Origin: CAWIHS01 sp963836005
GTDB lineage: Bacteria > Pseudomonadota > Gammaproteobacteria > GRL18
Direction of reading: 5' to 3'
Length of the DNA: 64,000 bases
NCBI GenBank assembly: GCA_963836005.1
Contig: CAWIHS010000005.1
Location: 124,001-188,000 of the forward strand
Shown here: positions 45,370 through 55,085 of the stretch, one piece after another
Layout of the letters: each line of letters opens with the position of its first letter
Numbering within the stretch: position 1 is the stretch's first letter
Made by a program: the position numbers and the translations under genes
Notes under the pieces: generated by a model
What the model saw: the letters and a program-made list of their open reading frames with translations, nothing else
Database searches by the model: none
Told to the model about the DNA's origin: nothing

Positions 45370-45871
45370 TGGTATAACTCCAGCAATATTATTGTTAAAG
45401 GATGGATAACATCATACAGCTCAACATCCTCATAAAAATTCTTGTAACTTCAGCCTATCTAAGATTCTATATTAAGTGATTGCTGTCAGGTGTTTGTGGA
45501 AGAAGTGTATGTGGCAAGGATGCCACATCCAAGCCTACATGGACGTATTTACGGCGTCTTCTGGAATAAATACCTGATAGAAATCAAGATCTTAATACTA
45601 CGCTGATAATTGCAATCTCTGATAATTGATATTTATCAATTATTCTTGAGTAATTTAGTAAGTTATTATACATTTATTTATAAAATACACAAACTCACTA
45701 TTCCAGGCGTCAGATCCGGCAAGACTCCCGCTTTAAAAAAACAATGGGAAACACAGCCTAATCTTGATAAAATTGACCATTTAAATGAAGGCCTGTTAAA
45801 TTTATATTATTCAATTCAGGCCGCTTCAATGATTACTCAAACCGTTTTACTCAATACAGGCAAAACATTCC
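45370..45871. other. 502-base spacer before metG with family B element
   Basis: Contains the family B copy at 45444-45613. The rest (45614-45871) has an inverted repeat ATAATTGAT around 45619-45640 and AT-rich sequence with no ribosome-binding site or protein-like frame before metG. No T-box or riboswitch is evident. Confidence 0.5.
45444..45613. repeat. Family B element, decayed ends
   Basis: 170 bases collinear with the reverse of the 63612 copy: GTATGTGGCAAGGATGCCAC at the centre, then GTATTTACGGCGTCTTCTGG. The left end is GTAACTTCAGCC and the right end ACGCTGATAATTGC. Both have changes, and no good 8-bp duplication remains. An older copy. Confidence 0.75.
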
Positions 45872-47947
45872 ATGGCAAATCAAGCAAACCCCAGAAAAAT
45901 TCTGGTCACCAGTGCATTACCTTATGCCAATGGATCTATCCACCTGGGACATCTCGTGGAATACATCCAGACAGATATATGGGTTCGGTTCCAGAAAATG
46001 CAAGGCCATGAATGCTACTACGTTTGCGCTGATGATGCTCATGGCACGCCAATAATGCTGCGTGCCCAGGCAGAAGGGATCTCCGCTGAAGAATTGATTG
46101 CCCAAACCAAAATTGAACACCAGCAGGATTTCAGGGATTTTGCCGTTGATTTTGATAATTTTCACAGCACCCATTCCGATGAAAATCGTTTTTTTGCTGA
46201 AACCATTTATAACCGCCTGAATGCAGCAGGACACATCAATAAACGCACCATTTCTCAGGCCTACGATCCGGAAAAAGAAATGTTTCTGCCGGATCGGTTC
46301 ATCAAAGGAGAATGCCCTAAATGCGGAGCTGTCGATCAATACGGCGATAATTGCGAAGCCTGTGGCGCCACCTACAGTCCCACTGAACTGAAAAATGCGG
46401 TTTCTGTTGTGTCCGGCGCAAAACCCATAGAAAAGGATTCTGAACATTATTTTTTCAAACTGCCTGATTTTGAAAACATGCTCAAGGAATGGACCCGTTC
46501 CGGTCATTTGCAGCATGAAGTCAGTAATAAACTCCAGGAATGGTTTGCAGCCGGTTTACAGGAATGGGATATTTCCAGAGATGCCCCCTATTTCGGCTTT
46601 GAAATCCCCAATGCCCCCGGCAAATACTTCTATGTCTGGCTCGACGCACCAATAGGTTATATGGCCAGTTTTAAAAATCTATGTGACCAGCAAGACATTG
46701 ATTTTGACAGCTTCTGGGAATCTGACACTCAAACTGAACTGTATCACTTTATCGGCAAAGACATTATCTATTTTCACGGCCTTTTCTGGCCGGCAATCCT
46801 GCACGGTTCTGGTTTCAGAACGCCCACGGCCATTTATTCCCATGGTTTTTTAACCGTGGACGGGCAGAAAATGTCCAAGTCGAGGGGGACCTTTATTAAA
46901 GCCAGAACTTATCTGAACAGATTGAACCCGGAGTATCTGCGCTATTATTTTGCTGCTAAACTCAGCAGCGGTGTGACTGATCTTGATCTTAATCTGGATG
47001 ACTTTCGTCTGCGTGTGAATGCCGATCTGGTAGGCAAAGTCGTGAATATTGCCAGCCGCTGTGCCGGTTTTATTAATAAAAAGTTTGCCGCTACACTCTC
47101 AGCCAATATCAGCGAGCCCGAATTGTTTCAGCAGTTTTCGCGTGCCGGAGATGATATCAAAGTACTTTATGAACAGCGCGAATTCAGCAAGGCGATTCGT
47201 GAAATTATGACTCTTGCTGATCTGGCGAATCAATATATTGATGAAAAGAAACCCTGGCAGGCTATCAAGCAGACAGGTCATGAACAGGAAGTGCATGATG
47301 TATGCAGCATGGGACTTAATCTGTTTCGACAGTTAATTATCTATCTGAATCCGGTACTGCCCATAATGGCCCAGAAAGCTGCACAATTTCTTGCCCTGGA
47401 CTCATTACAATGGAACGATTCGAGCGTCCCGTTGACATCCCATCAAATCAATAAATTCAAGCCTTTAATGCTGCGTGTGGAAGAAGAACAGATCCAGGCA
47501 ATGATCGAAGACTCGAAAGAGGAATTAAAGACAATTGATAACAAAACTGCTAGTATCGACAGCACAGACCAGCATGCTGCAAATCCTTTAAACAGTGACC
47601 CTGTCAGTGACATCATTGAATACAGTGATTTTGCAAAAGTCGATCTGCGCATTGCCAGAATTATCAAAGCAGCACCGGTTGAAAAAGCAGACAAGCTGTT
47701 ACAGCTAACCCTGGATATCGGCGGTGAAACACGTAATGTTTTTGCCGGTATCAAATCAGCCTATAAAGCTGAAGAGCTTGAAGGGAAATTAACCGTTATG
47801 GTAGCTAACCTGGCAGCAAGAAAAATGCGTTTTGGAGTTTCCGAAGGGATGGTACTTGCTGCCGGCCCGGGCGGCGATGAATTGTGGATTTTAAATCCCG
47901 ATAAAGATCGGGAAAACCCTGCGCAACCGGGAATGCGGGTCAAATAA
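45872..47947 (+). CDS. metG: Methionyl-tRNA synthetase
   Basis: A 691-residue class I synthetase. Motifs: YANGSIHLGHLVEY (HIGH), the zinc knuckle CPKCGAVDQYGDNCEACGA, the KMSKS loop GQKMSKSRGTF, and a C-terminal tRNA-binding EMAP/Trbp111-like domain starting at DFAKVDLRIARII. The length matches E. coli (677). The start codon is ATG at 45872. Divergent from apbC. Confidence 0.97.
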   Translation: MANQANPRKILVTSALPYANGSIHLGHLVEYIQTDIWVRFQKMQGHECYYVCADDAHGTPIMLRAQAEGISAEELIAQTKIEHQQDFRDFAVDFDNFHSTHSDENRFFAETIYNRLNAAGHINKRTISQAYDPEKEMFLPDRFIKGECPKCGAVDQYGDNCEACGATYSPTELKNAVSVVSGAKPIEKDSEHYFFKLPDFENMLKEWTRSGHLQHEVSNKLQEWFAAGLQEWDISRDAPYFGFEIPNAPGKYFYVWLDAPIGYMASFKNLCDQQDIDFDSFWESDTQTELYHFIGKDIIYFHGLFWPAILHGSGFRTPTAIYSHGFLTVDGQKMSKSRGTFIKARTYLNRLNPEYLRYYFAAKLSSGVTDLDLNLDDFRLRVNADLVGKVVNIASRCAGFINKKFAATLSANISEPELFQQFSRAGDDIKVLYEQREFSKAIREIMTLADLANQYIDEKKPWQAIKQTGHEQEVHDVCSMGLNLFRQLIIYLNPVLPIMAQKAAQFLALDSLQWNDSSVPLTSHQINKFKPLMLRVEEEQIQAMIEDSKEELKTIDNKTASIDSTDQHAANPLNSDPVSDIIEYSDFAKVDLRIARIIKAAPVEKADKLLQLTLDIGGETRNVFAGIKSAYKAEELEGKLTVMVANLAARKMRFGVSEGMVLAAGPGGDELWILNPDKDRENPAQPGMRVK

Positions 47948-48021
47948 TGACAGCTTTAATACTTCCTCACCTAAGTTAACTGGTCAGGGGTTAATACAAA
48001 CAGGAAGTTGAAGACTCTATT

Positions 48022-48609
48022 ATGAGCGAATATTTTTTAATATTAATTTCTTCCATTCTGGTAAACAACTTCGTACTGGTCAAGTTTCTCGGACTGTGTC
48101 CGTTTATGGGATCATCGCGGAAACTGGAAGTTGCCAGCGGCATGGCTCTGGCTACAACCTTTGTCCTGACTCTGGCTGCCGCGAGCAGCTACCTGGTGAA
48201 TACTTATATTCTCCTGCCCCTGGGCATAGAGTACCTGCGTACCATTGCCTTTATCCTGGTTATAGCAGCCGTGGTCAACTTTACTGAAATGCTGGTACAT
48301 AAAACCAGTCCATTGCTGTATCAGGTACTGGGCATGTTTTTACCTCTCATTACCACCAACTGCGCAGTTCTGGGTGTGGCATTACTTAATGTTCAAACGG
48401 GTTATGGATTTTTTGAATCGGTATTATTTGGTTTCGGCGCCGCAGTGGGATTTTCCATGGTAATGATACTCTTTGCTTCCATTCGTGAGCGACTGGCTGC
48501 TGCCGACATCCCTGAAATATTTCAGGGTGCTCCAATCGCATTGATCACAGCGGGACTGATGTCTATCGCCTTTCTGGGATTTAGCGGTCTGGACAAGGGT
48601 TTGAATTAA
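48022..48609 (+). CDS. rsxA: Electron transport complex subunit RsxA
   Basis: A 195-residue inner-membrane subunit of the Rnf/Rsx complex with six hydrophobic segments. Conserved pieces are NNFVLVKFLGLCPFMGSSRKLE and TTNCAVLGVALL (a membrane [2Fe-2S]-binding Cys). The gene opens the full rsxABCDGE operon. In E. coli this complex reduces SoxR; in other bacteria it couples ferredoxin:NAD redox to ion transport. GGAAG precedes the ATG by 11 bases. Confidence 0.95.
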   Translation: MSEYFLILISSILVNNFVLVKFLGLCPFMGSSRKLEVASGMALATTFVLTLAAASSYLVNTYILLPLGIEYLRTIAFILVIAAVVNFTEMLVHKTSPLLYQVLGMFLPLITTNCAVLGVALLNVQTGYGFFESVLFGFGAAVGFSMVMILFASIRERLAAADIPEIFQGAPIALITAGLMSIAFLGFSGLDKGLN

Positions 48610-49215
48610 ATGATTTCCGGCATCCTGGCACTTGCAGTTCTGGCTGCTTTTTTCGGCTTGATCCTGGGACTGGCTGCAGTCCTGTTCAAGGTTGAAGCCA
48701 GCCCGGTGGTGGAACAGATCGATTCACTGCTGCCTCAAACTCAGTGTGGTCAGTGCGGCTATGCGGGCTGTCATCCCTATGCTGAAGCCATCGCCAATGG
48801 ACAGGCCCCGATCAATCTTTGCCCTCCGGGAGGCGAATCCACCGTAATGGCTCTGGCCGATTTACTGGACCTGGAAGCCATCCCTCTCGAAGATGCCGAT
48901 GAAGCGGCTCAGGTCTCAATGATTGCGGTTATTGAAGAACAAATTTGCATCGGTTGTACCTTATGTATTCAGGCCTGTCCGGTTGATGCCATACTCGGGG
49001 CCGCCAAGCAGATGCATACGGTTATTGAGTCCGAATGCACCGGCTGCGAGTTGTGTATTGAGCCCTGCCCGGTTGACTGTATCATCATGATCCCCGTCAA
49101 AGAAACCATTACAAACTGGAAATGGCCTTTACCGCAGTACAATATCAATAATAAACAGGCCGGTTCAATCTTTACCACCATATCGCAGGTAATGACGGAG
49201 AATACCACGCCATGA
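48610..49215 (+). CDS. rsxB: Electron transport complex subunit RsxB
   Basis: A 201-residue iron-sulfur subunit. It has an N-terminal membrane segment (1-26), a four-Cys cluster QTQCGQCGYAGCHPYAEAI (about 47-65), and two 4Fe-4S ferredoxin motifs (CIGCTLCIQACPVDAI and CTGCELCIEPCPVDCI). The start ATG is adjacent to the rsxA stop, and the end overlaps rsxC by four bases. Confidence 0.95.
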   Translation: MISGILALAVLAAFFGLILGLAAVLFKVEASPVVEQIDSLLPQTQCGQCGYAGCHPYAEAIANGQAPINLCPPGGESTVMALADLLDLEAIPLEDADEAAQVSMIAVIEEQICIGCTLCIQACPVDAILGAAKQMHTVIESECTGCELCIEPCPVDCIIMIPVKETITNWKWPLPQYNINNKQAGSIFTTISQVMTENTTP

Positions 49216-50972
49216 GTGAATCGCTGGCCAGATCATTAACCACCCATGCGGTACAAAAGCTCCGTCATCTCTGGTCTTTTCATGGCGGCATCAAATTGCC
49301 AGGACATAAAAACCTGTCTAATCAACACAATGTGACTCAGGCAGATTTACCCGCACAGCTGATTATGCCGTTAACGCAGCATATCGGTCATGCGGCTGAG
49401 CCTGTGGTCAAACCAGGCGACAAGGTGCTCAAGGGCCAGCTCATTGCCCATGCTGAAGGCCCTATCAGCGCTCCGGTTCATGCAGCCAGTTCCGGTACAA
49501 TAGTTTCCATTGAAGAACATGCCATTCCGCATCCTTCAGGTTTAAATGCCCCCTGTATCATTATAGACACGGACGGTAATGACGAATGGATGGAATTGAC
49601 TCCGCTGATCACGCCGGATAAAGAGATCAGTTCAGTCACAGCAGAACAGATCAGAGACAAAATTGCCTCTGCAGGCATTGTCGGTCTGGGCGGCGCCGCC
49701 TTTCCATCGGCGGCAAAATTGAAACCCGGTCAACATCAAATTAACACGCTGATTGTGAACGGCGCCGAATGTGAACCCTATATTACCTGCGATGATATGT
49801 TGATGCGCAACCAGGCGGAAGAAATTATTCAGGGTATCCGCTTATTGATGTATATGATCGGCGCCAAAGAATGTCTGCTAGGAATCGAAGATAATAAACC
49901 CCAGGCCTATGACAATCTGCTCAGCACCTTGAGCGGTTATCAAAGCAGCGGCATTGAACTTGTTAAAGTTCCTTCTATCTATCCTATGGGAGGAGAAAAA
50001 CAGTTAATCAAGGTATTGACCAACAGAGAAGTCCCCACTCAGGGTTTGCCGATGGATATTGGTATCATCTGCCATAATGTTGCTACGGTTGCTTACATTT
50101 ATCGTGCGGTTTTTCTCGGAGAGCCGCTGATATCCAGAATTGTTACCCTCACAGGCGCAGCGCTGAAAGAACCCCAGAACATGGAAGTTCTGATAGGCAC
50201 ACCCGTGAAAGATATTCTGACTCAGGCAGGCATCATGCCGGACGAGGTCGAAAAGATTATTCTTGGCGGTCCCATGATGGGATTTATCATTCCTTCCATT
50301 GATGTCCCCGTCACCAAGGCTGCCAATTGCTTTCTGGTCAGCAGTCTTGGAGAATTACCCGCCCCGCCACCGGCAATGCCCTGTATTCGCTGCGGCCGCT
50401 GTGCCGACAGCTGCCCCATGTCCTTAGTGCCGCAACAAATGTACTGGTATGCCAAAGCCCGCGATCTGGAAAAAGTCCAGGATTATAATATATTCGACTG
50501 CATCGAATGCGGCTGCTGTTCTTATGCCTGTCCCAGTAATATCCCCCTGGTACAGTATTATCGTTATGCTAAAACTGAAATCTGGGACGAAGAAGCTGAA
50601 AAGAGAAAATCTGATAAAGCACGTGAACGCCACGAATTTCGCCAGCAGCGACTGGAAAAAGCCGCCGCTGAGAAAGCTGCAGCGGCAAAAAAACGTAAAC
50701 AGATGCTGGCCCAGAAGAAATCTGCGGCTAATAAAAACAGCGCCGCAGCCAGGGACACTGCTGCAGCTGAGAGCAGCACTGCCAGCAATGATAAAGCGGA
50801 TCTGATCAAAGAAGCCATGGCTCGCACGAAGGCCAAAAAGGCCCAGCAGCAGGCCCAGGTAAAAAATACCGATAATCTTACGCCTGCGCAACTAAAACAG
50901 ATTGAAGCGGCAGACAAACGACGCATTGCAACAGATTCCAACGAATCAAGCCCAGCGGCTAAACAGGATTAA
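49212..50972 (+). CDS. rsxC: Electron transport complex subunit RsxC
   Basis: A 586-residue peripheral subunit with FMN/NADH-binding (RnfC_N) and SLBB parts. GLGGAAFPSAAKL and VNGAECEPYITCDD are typical. Two 4Fe-4S clusters use CIRCGRCADSCPMSLVPQ and CIECGCCSYACPSNIPLV. The last 110 residues are an Ala/Lys-rich coil with several KKA-type repeats, common in gammaproteobacterial RsxC but variable in length. Confidence 0.95.
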   Translation: MSESLARSLTTHAVQKLRHLWSFHGGIKLPGHKNLSNQHNVTQADLPAQLIMPLTQHIGHAAEPVVKPGDKVLKGQLIAHAEGPISAPVHAASSGTIVSIEEHAIPHPSGLNAPCIIIDTDGNDEWMELTPLITPDKEISSVTAEQIRDKIASAGIVGLGGAAFPSAAKLKPGQHQINTLIVNGAECEPYITCDDMLMRNQAEEIIQGIRLLMYMIGAKECLLGIEDNKPQAYDNLLSTLSGYQSSGIELVKVPSIYPMGGEKQLIKVLTNREVPTQGLPMDIGIICHNVATVAYIYRAVFLGEPLISRIVTLTGAALKEPQNMEVLIGTPVKDILTQAGIMPDEVEKIILGGPMMGFIIPSIDVPVTKAANCFLVSSLGELPAPPPAMPCIRCGRCADSCPMSLVPQQMYWYAKARDLEKVQDYNIFDCIECGCCSYACPSNIPLVQYYRYAKTEIWDEEAEKRKSDKARERHEFRQQRLEKAAAEKAAAAKKRKQMLAQKKSAANKNSAAARDTAAAESSTASNDKADLIKEAMARTKAKKAQQQAQVKNTDNLTPAQLKQIEAADKRRIATDSNESSPAAKQD

Positions 50973-50982
50973 TCATAAAACC

Positions 50983-52053
50983 ATGTTTTTGGCACCCAGT
51001 TCACCTCATTTAAAACCCGAACTATCAGTATCTCAAATAATGCTGGCAGTCATACTGGCTCTAATTCCCGGAATTCTGACTTCCATCTATATCTTTGGTT
51101 TTGGAGTGCTGATCAATATCCTGCTGGCAGTGACCTTTGCACTGGTTCTGGAAGCCGCTATGCTGTATTTAAGGCAGCGTCCCATCAGACCTTACCTCAA
51201 GGATCATAGCGCGGTATTGACCGCTATTCTGCTCGCTCTTGCGCTTCCAGCTCTGGCTCCCTGGTGGCTGACATTGATAGGTGTCTTCTTTGCTATTGTC
51301 GTCGGCAAGCAATTATACGGCGGGCTGGGTTACAATATTTTCAATCCTGCCATGGTAGCCTATGCGGTTTTACTGGTTTCATTTCCTGCCGAAATGACTA
51401 CCTACTGGCAAACGCCCGTAATGATGACGCAGGAAACCGGTGATCAAACACTCAATTTGCTGCAAAGCATTAATTTCCAGTTATTCGGTCATCTGCCTGC
51501 AGGCATCAGTTTTGATGCGCTGACTTCGGCAACACCATTAAATATAGTTCAGACAACCATCATCACCGGAGCAGGAACCATTTCTGAAATAAAAGCCAAG
51601 GGTGATGCCTACGGTTTTATTGGCGGTATAGGCACTGAATGGACCAATCTGGCATTTCTCGCAGGCGGTCTTTTCCTGCTGCGTAAAGGCCTGATCAGCT
51701 GGCATATACCATTGTCTCTGCTGGGCACACTGGGTTTTTTATCACTATTATTCGGCAGTTTTGAACTGGATAGCAATCCTTCCCCGTTATTTCATTTATT
51801 TAGCGGTGCAGCGATGCTGGGTGCTTTTTTCATTGCGACCGATCCCGTGACCTCGGCAACAACCCCGCGAGGTAAATTGATTTTTGGTGCAGGTATCGGC
51901 TTACTGGTTTATATCATCAGAACCTGGGGCGGCTATCCTGATGCTTTTGCGTTTGCAGTTCTAATCATGAATATGACGGTTCCGCTGCTGGATTATTACA
52001 CCCAGCCGAAGGTCTACGGCCATAAAGATAATGAACATGAAGAGTTGCAATAA
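50983..52053 (+). CDS. rsxD: Electron transport complex subunit RsxD
   Basis: A 356-residue membrane subunit from the ATG at 50983; an upstream ATG at 50902 would overlap rsxC. It has about ten hydrophobic segments. The covalent-FMN threonine lies in the LTSATPLN motif (residue about 187). Conserved YGGLGYNIFNPAMVAYAV also supports RsxD. It has the operon position expected. Confidence 0.94.
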   Translation: MFLAPSSPHLKPELSVSQIMLAVILALIPGILTSIYIFGFGVLINILLAVTFALVLEAAMLYLRQRPIRPYLKDHSAVLTAILLALALPALAPWWLTLIGVFFAIVVGKQLYGGLGYNIFNPAMVAYAVLLVSFPAEMTTYWQTPVMMTQETGDQTLNLLQSINFQLFGHLPAGISFDALTSATPLNIVQTTIITGAGTISEIKAKGDAYGFIGGIGTEWTNLAFLAGGLFLLRKGLISWHIPLSLLGTLGFLSLLFGSFELDSNPSPLFHLFSGAAMLGAFFIATDPVTSATTPRGKLIFGAGIGLLVYIIRTWGGYPDAFAFAVLIMNMTVPLLDYYTQPKVYGHKDNEHEELQ

Positions 52054-52056
52054 ACC

Positions 52057-52719
52057 ATGACGTCTTCCCTGCTCCGCAATATGTTGATCAGCGCTGTGTT
52101 ACTGGCAGGCTTTGGCGCATTGGGCACTGCTCTGGTGATGACCACTTTTGAGTTCACCAAAGAACAGATTGAAGCCAGTGAAAAAGCCAGCCTGTTAAAA
52201 AACCTGCATAATATTATTCCTCCGGACAGCCATGATAATGACTTATTTCACGATAAACTGATTGTACCGCCGGCTTCACAACTGGGTAATAATGAAATTA
52301 CTACTATTTATCGTGCCAAACTGGGCCAACAACCCATAGCGGCGGCTTTTGCTATTACAGCGCCTGACGGCTATAGTGGAAATATAAGCCTGTTGATTGC
52401 AATTAAAGACTCGGGAGAGATTTCCGGGGTACGGGTGATTTCACATAAAGAAACGCCGGGGCTGGGCGATAAAATTGATATCACTAAAAGCAGCTGGATA
52501 CTTGAATTCAATGGCAAAACCCTGACCAGTCCTGATGAAGAAGGCTGGAAAGTTAAAAAAGACGGTGGTATTTTTGACCAGTTTACCGGTGCCACTATTA
52601 CCCCAAGAGCGGTTGTCAAAGCAGTACGACGGGCATTGGACTACTTTAATAACAACCATGATAAACTGTTTCTTGATCAGGAAAAGTATGATCAGTTATA
52701 TAGCCTTAAAAAAGGCTAG
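52057..52719 (+). CDS. rsxG: Electron transport complex subunit RsxG
   Basis: A 220-residue subunit with one N-terminal membrane segment and a periplasmic FMN-binding domain. The covalent flavin threonine is in FDQFTGATITPRAVV (pattern S/TGATxT). ISHKETPGLGDKI is also conserved. It starts three bases after rsxD. Confidence 0.95.
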   Translation: MTSSLLRNMLISAVLLAGFGALGTALVMTTFEFTKEQIEASEKASLLKNLHNIIPPDSHDNDLFHDKLIVPPASQLGNNEITTIYRAKLGQQPIAAAFAITAPDGYSGNISLLIAIKDSGEISGVRVISHKETPGLGDKIDITKSSWILEFNGKTLTSPDEEGWKVKKDGGIFDQFTGATITPRAVVKAVRRALDYFNNNHDKLFLDQEKYDQLYSLKKG

Positions 52720-52736
52720 CAAAAAAGAGTCAAACT

Positions 52737-53498
52737 ATGAGCAACCATGAAGCCACTACACAGGATGTGGATGTTGCGACACACACGCCATCGAACTTGA
52801 TGGAAGAATATGCGCCCATTGCCAAAGAGGGCCTGTGGACTAATAATGCGGTTCTGGTACAGATGCTGGGACTATGCCCGTTGCTGGCAGTCTCCAATAC
52901 TGTTGTTAATGCGCTGGGGCTGGGTATTGCCACTACTATGGTATTAATGATTTCCAATGTGTCCATTTCATTGATCCGTAATATTGTTCGACCTGAAATT
53001 CGACTGCCGGTGTTTGTAATGATCATTGCCTCGGCGGTTACCTCTATCGAACTGATCATGCACGGTTATTTCCATGAACTGTATCTGATCCTGGGGATCT
53101 TTATTCCACTGATTGTAACCAATTGCTCCATTATTGCCCGGGCAGAATCTTTTGCTGCGAAAAACAATGTGTTCAGATCATTTTTCGACGGCCTGATGAT
53201 GGGTATTGGCTTCACTCTGGTATTGATCACCCTGGGTGCAATGAGAGAAATGCTGGGTTCCGGAACCTTGCTATCCAATATCCAGCTGATGTTGGGTGAA
53301 AATTCCAAATGGCTGACCGTCGTCCTGATAGAAGACTATAAAGGCTTTTTACTGGCCATTTTACCTCCCGGTGCCTTTATGGGACTGGCGATGTTATTGG
53401 CGCTTAAAAATTATATTAATAAAAAGCAGACTGAGAAAACCAGACGCAGCAAACAAATGGCAAAAATACAGGGCCCAAATGAAGCAGTGGCAAGCTAA
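52737..53498 (+). CDS. rsxE: Electron transport complex subunit RsxE
   Basis: A 253-residue inner-membrane subunit homologous to RsxA in topology. It begins with about 30 extra polar residues before NNAVLVQMLGLCPLLAVS. TNCSIIARAESFAAKN holds the membrane cysteine, and six hydrophobic segments are seen. It ends in a Lys-rich tail. Confidence 0.95.
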   Translation: MSNHEATTQDVDVATHTPSNLMEEYAPIAKEGLWTNNAVLVQMLGLCPLLAVSNTVVNALGLGIATTMVLMISNVSISLIRNIVRPEIRLPVFVMIIASAVTSIELIMHGYFHELYLILGIFIPLIVTNCSIIARAESFAAKNNVFRSFFDGLMMGIGFTLVLITLGAMREMLGSGTLLSNIQLMLGENSKWLTVVLIEDYKGFLLAILPPGAFMGLAMLLALKNYINKKQTEKTRRSKQMAKIQGPNEAVAS

Positions 53499-53567
53499 TG
53501 CAGCAGCCCGAATAGCAGCCCGGGGGAGCACCCGCAGCAGCTACTTTTGGCAAAAGTATATCCCGGC

Positions 53568-54230
53568 ATGGTACGGTTGTTTGAGAAATGTGCTTTGAAT
53601 AAACAAATCCGTACAGAAATTTTCACCCGTCTGCGAGATAATGATCCTCAGCCCACCACGGAGCTTAATTATAATTCTCCATTTGAATTACTTATCGCAG
53701 TGATTTTGTCTGCCCAGGCAACAGATAAGGGCGTCAATAAAGCCACGGAGAAGCTGTTCCAGGATGCCCATACACCTGAAGCAATACTTGCCCTGGGAGA
53801 AGCGGGTCTTAAAAAACATATCAGGACTATTGGCCTGTTTAACAGCAAAGCTAAAAATATTATCCAAACCTGCCAGATGCTGGTGGGTTTGCATGGCAGT
53901 GAAATACCGGATAACAGAACAGCCCTGGAAGCCCTTCCTGGTGTCGGCCGAAAGACGGCTAATGTAGTGCTTAATACAGCTTTTGGTCAACCAACCATGG
54001 CTGTGGACACGCATATTTTCAGAGTGTCCAATCGCACCCGTATTGCTGGCGGTAAAAATGTCGCAGAAGTTGAAAAACGCCTGCTGCGGCTGATCCCCAA
54101 AGAGTTTATCCTCAATGCACATCACTGGCTGATTTTACACGGACGCTATATTTGCAGCGCAAGAAAACCCAAATGCGGCGCCTGTATCATTGAAGATCTG
54201 TGTGAATACAAACAAAAGGTATATGACTGA
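53568..54230 (+). CDS. nth: Endonuclease III
   Basis: A DNA glycosylase/AP lyase for oxidised pyrimidines. The helix-hairpin-helix LPGVGRKTANVVLN with catalytic Lys, VDTHIFR with catalytic Asp, and the C-terminal [4Fe-4S] motif (CSARKPKCGACIIEDLC) are all present. The start is uncertain: ATG 53568 gives 220 residues, while TTG 53595 gives 211, the same as E. coli. The upstream TTG at 53547 is unlikely. It follows rsxE as in E. coli. Confidence 0.95.
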   Translation: MVRLFEKCALNKQIRTEIFTRLRDNDPQPTTELNYNSPFELLIAVILSAQATDKGVNKATEKLFQDAHTPEAILALGEAGLKKHIRTIGLFNSKAKNIIQTCQMLVGLHGSEIPDNRTALEALPGVGRKTANVVLNTAFGQPTMAVDTHIFRVSNRTRIAGGKNVAEVEKRLLRLIPKEFILNAHHWLILHGRYICSARKPKCGACIIEDLCEYKQKVYD

Positions 54231-54232
54231 TC

Positions 54233-54661
54233 ATGTTATTTGGTAATGATCGTACCCAGCTGCGGCGTATTTATTTTCAAAGCTGGGCCAAACATCAGCA
54301 AAAGCAGTCCATGGAGCCCATGGAAGTGATTATTGCCAATGTGATCAGCCAGCATCCGGAGTACCATGCTTTTTTTGATGATGCTGAAAAAAACCAGGAT
54401 AAAGACTTTACTCCTGAAATGGGTAAAACCAACCCTTTTTTACATCTGGGGATGCATATTGCGATTCATGAACAAATCGCAACCCGACGTCCGCCGGGTA
54501 TCGAGCAGCTCTACCAGTCGCTGTGCAATAAACTGGTTGACAACCACGATGCAGAACATAAAATGATGGACTGTCTGGGAGCAATGATGTGGCAGGCGCA
54601 GAGAGAAAATAGTACGCCTGATGAAACTACTTATTTAGAATGTATTAAAAAACTGCTATAA
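54233..54661 (+). CDS. DUF1841 protein
   Basis: A 142-residue protein starting two bases after nth. Opening MLFGNDRTQLRRIYFQSWAKHQ, the ISQHPEYHAFF segment and NPFLHLGMHIAIHEQIATRRPPGI are characteristic of DUF1841. The function is not known. The many His and Asp residues could bind metal. Translational coupling to nth is likely. Confidence 0.9.
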   Translation: MLFGNDRTQLRRIYFQSWAKHQQKQSMEPMEVIIANVISQHPEYHAFFDDAEKNQDKDFTPEMGKTNPFLHLGMHIAIHEQIATRRPPGIEQLYQSLCNKLVDNHDAEHKMMDCLGAMMWQAQRENSTPDETTYLECIKKLL

Positions 54662-54882
54662 ATACAGCTGGCAGAAAAGCTGATGAATTGAGCCATTATC
54701 CTAAAAAAATCAGTTAAACCTACTGCGAGCGTCTAATACACTGAATCTTCAAGACTTTCCAGAACATTTTGAACTCACCCGTAGGGTGGCTACGAATAAG
54801 TCCAAAATAACCTGTAAATTATTGAATCTTCAGCACCTTAATCGCTCTCGCTACGATTGAACTGATTATTTTAGGATTATCT

Positions 54883-55036
54883 GTAACTTCTCAATAGCTC
54901 CGTGAGATCCCCTCCCCCTATCAGGGGGAGGGTTAGGGTGGGGGTTAAGTACTTGATTATACACATTACCCTCATTCTGACCTTCTCCCTGTCAGGGGGA
55001 AGGAACTTAAACTGCATGGACTTTTAGAGAAGTTAC
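54883..55036. repeat. Family A inverted-repeat element
   Basis: 154 bases, ends GTAACTTCTCAATAGCTCC and a changed complement (GGACTTTTAGAGAAGTTAC). Flanking octamers GATTATCT and CATTATCC match at six of eight positions. G-quadruplex motif at 54924-54944. It fills much of the 424-base spacer between DUF1841 and the next gene; the remainder (54662-54875) has two direct copies of GAATCTTCA and no gene. Confidence 0.82.
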
Positions 55037-55085
55037 CATTATCCTGAATAAACTCATATTAAATAAAACTATTGGAGATTTTTAC

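Noticed and set aside
45616..45871. T-box or SAM riboswitch before metG
   Set aside because: No conserved T-box sequence, no SAM-type core and no terminator/antiterminator pair can be found.
45610..46011. 133-codon open frame before and overlapping the metG start
   Set aside because: It overlaps metG in another frame for its last third, has no ribosome-binding site and no protein-like motif. Treated as a shadow plus AT-rich spacer.
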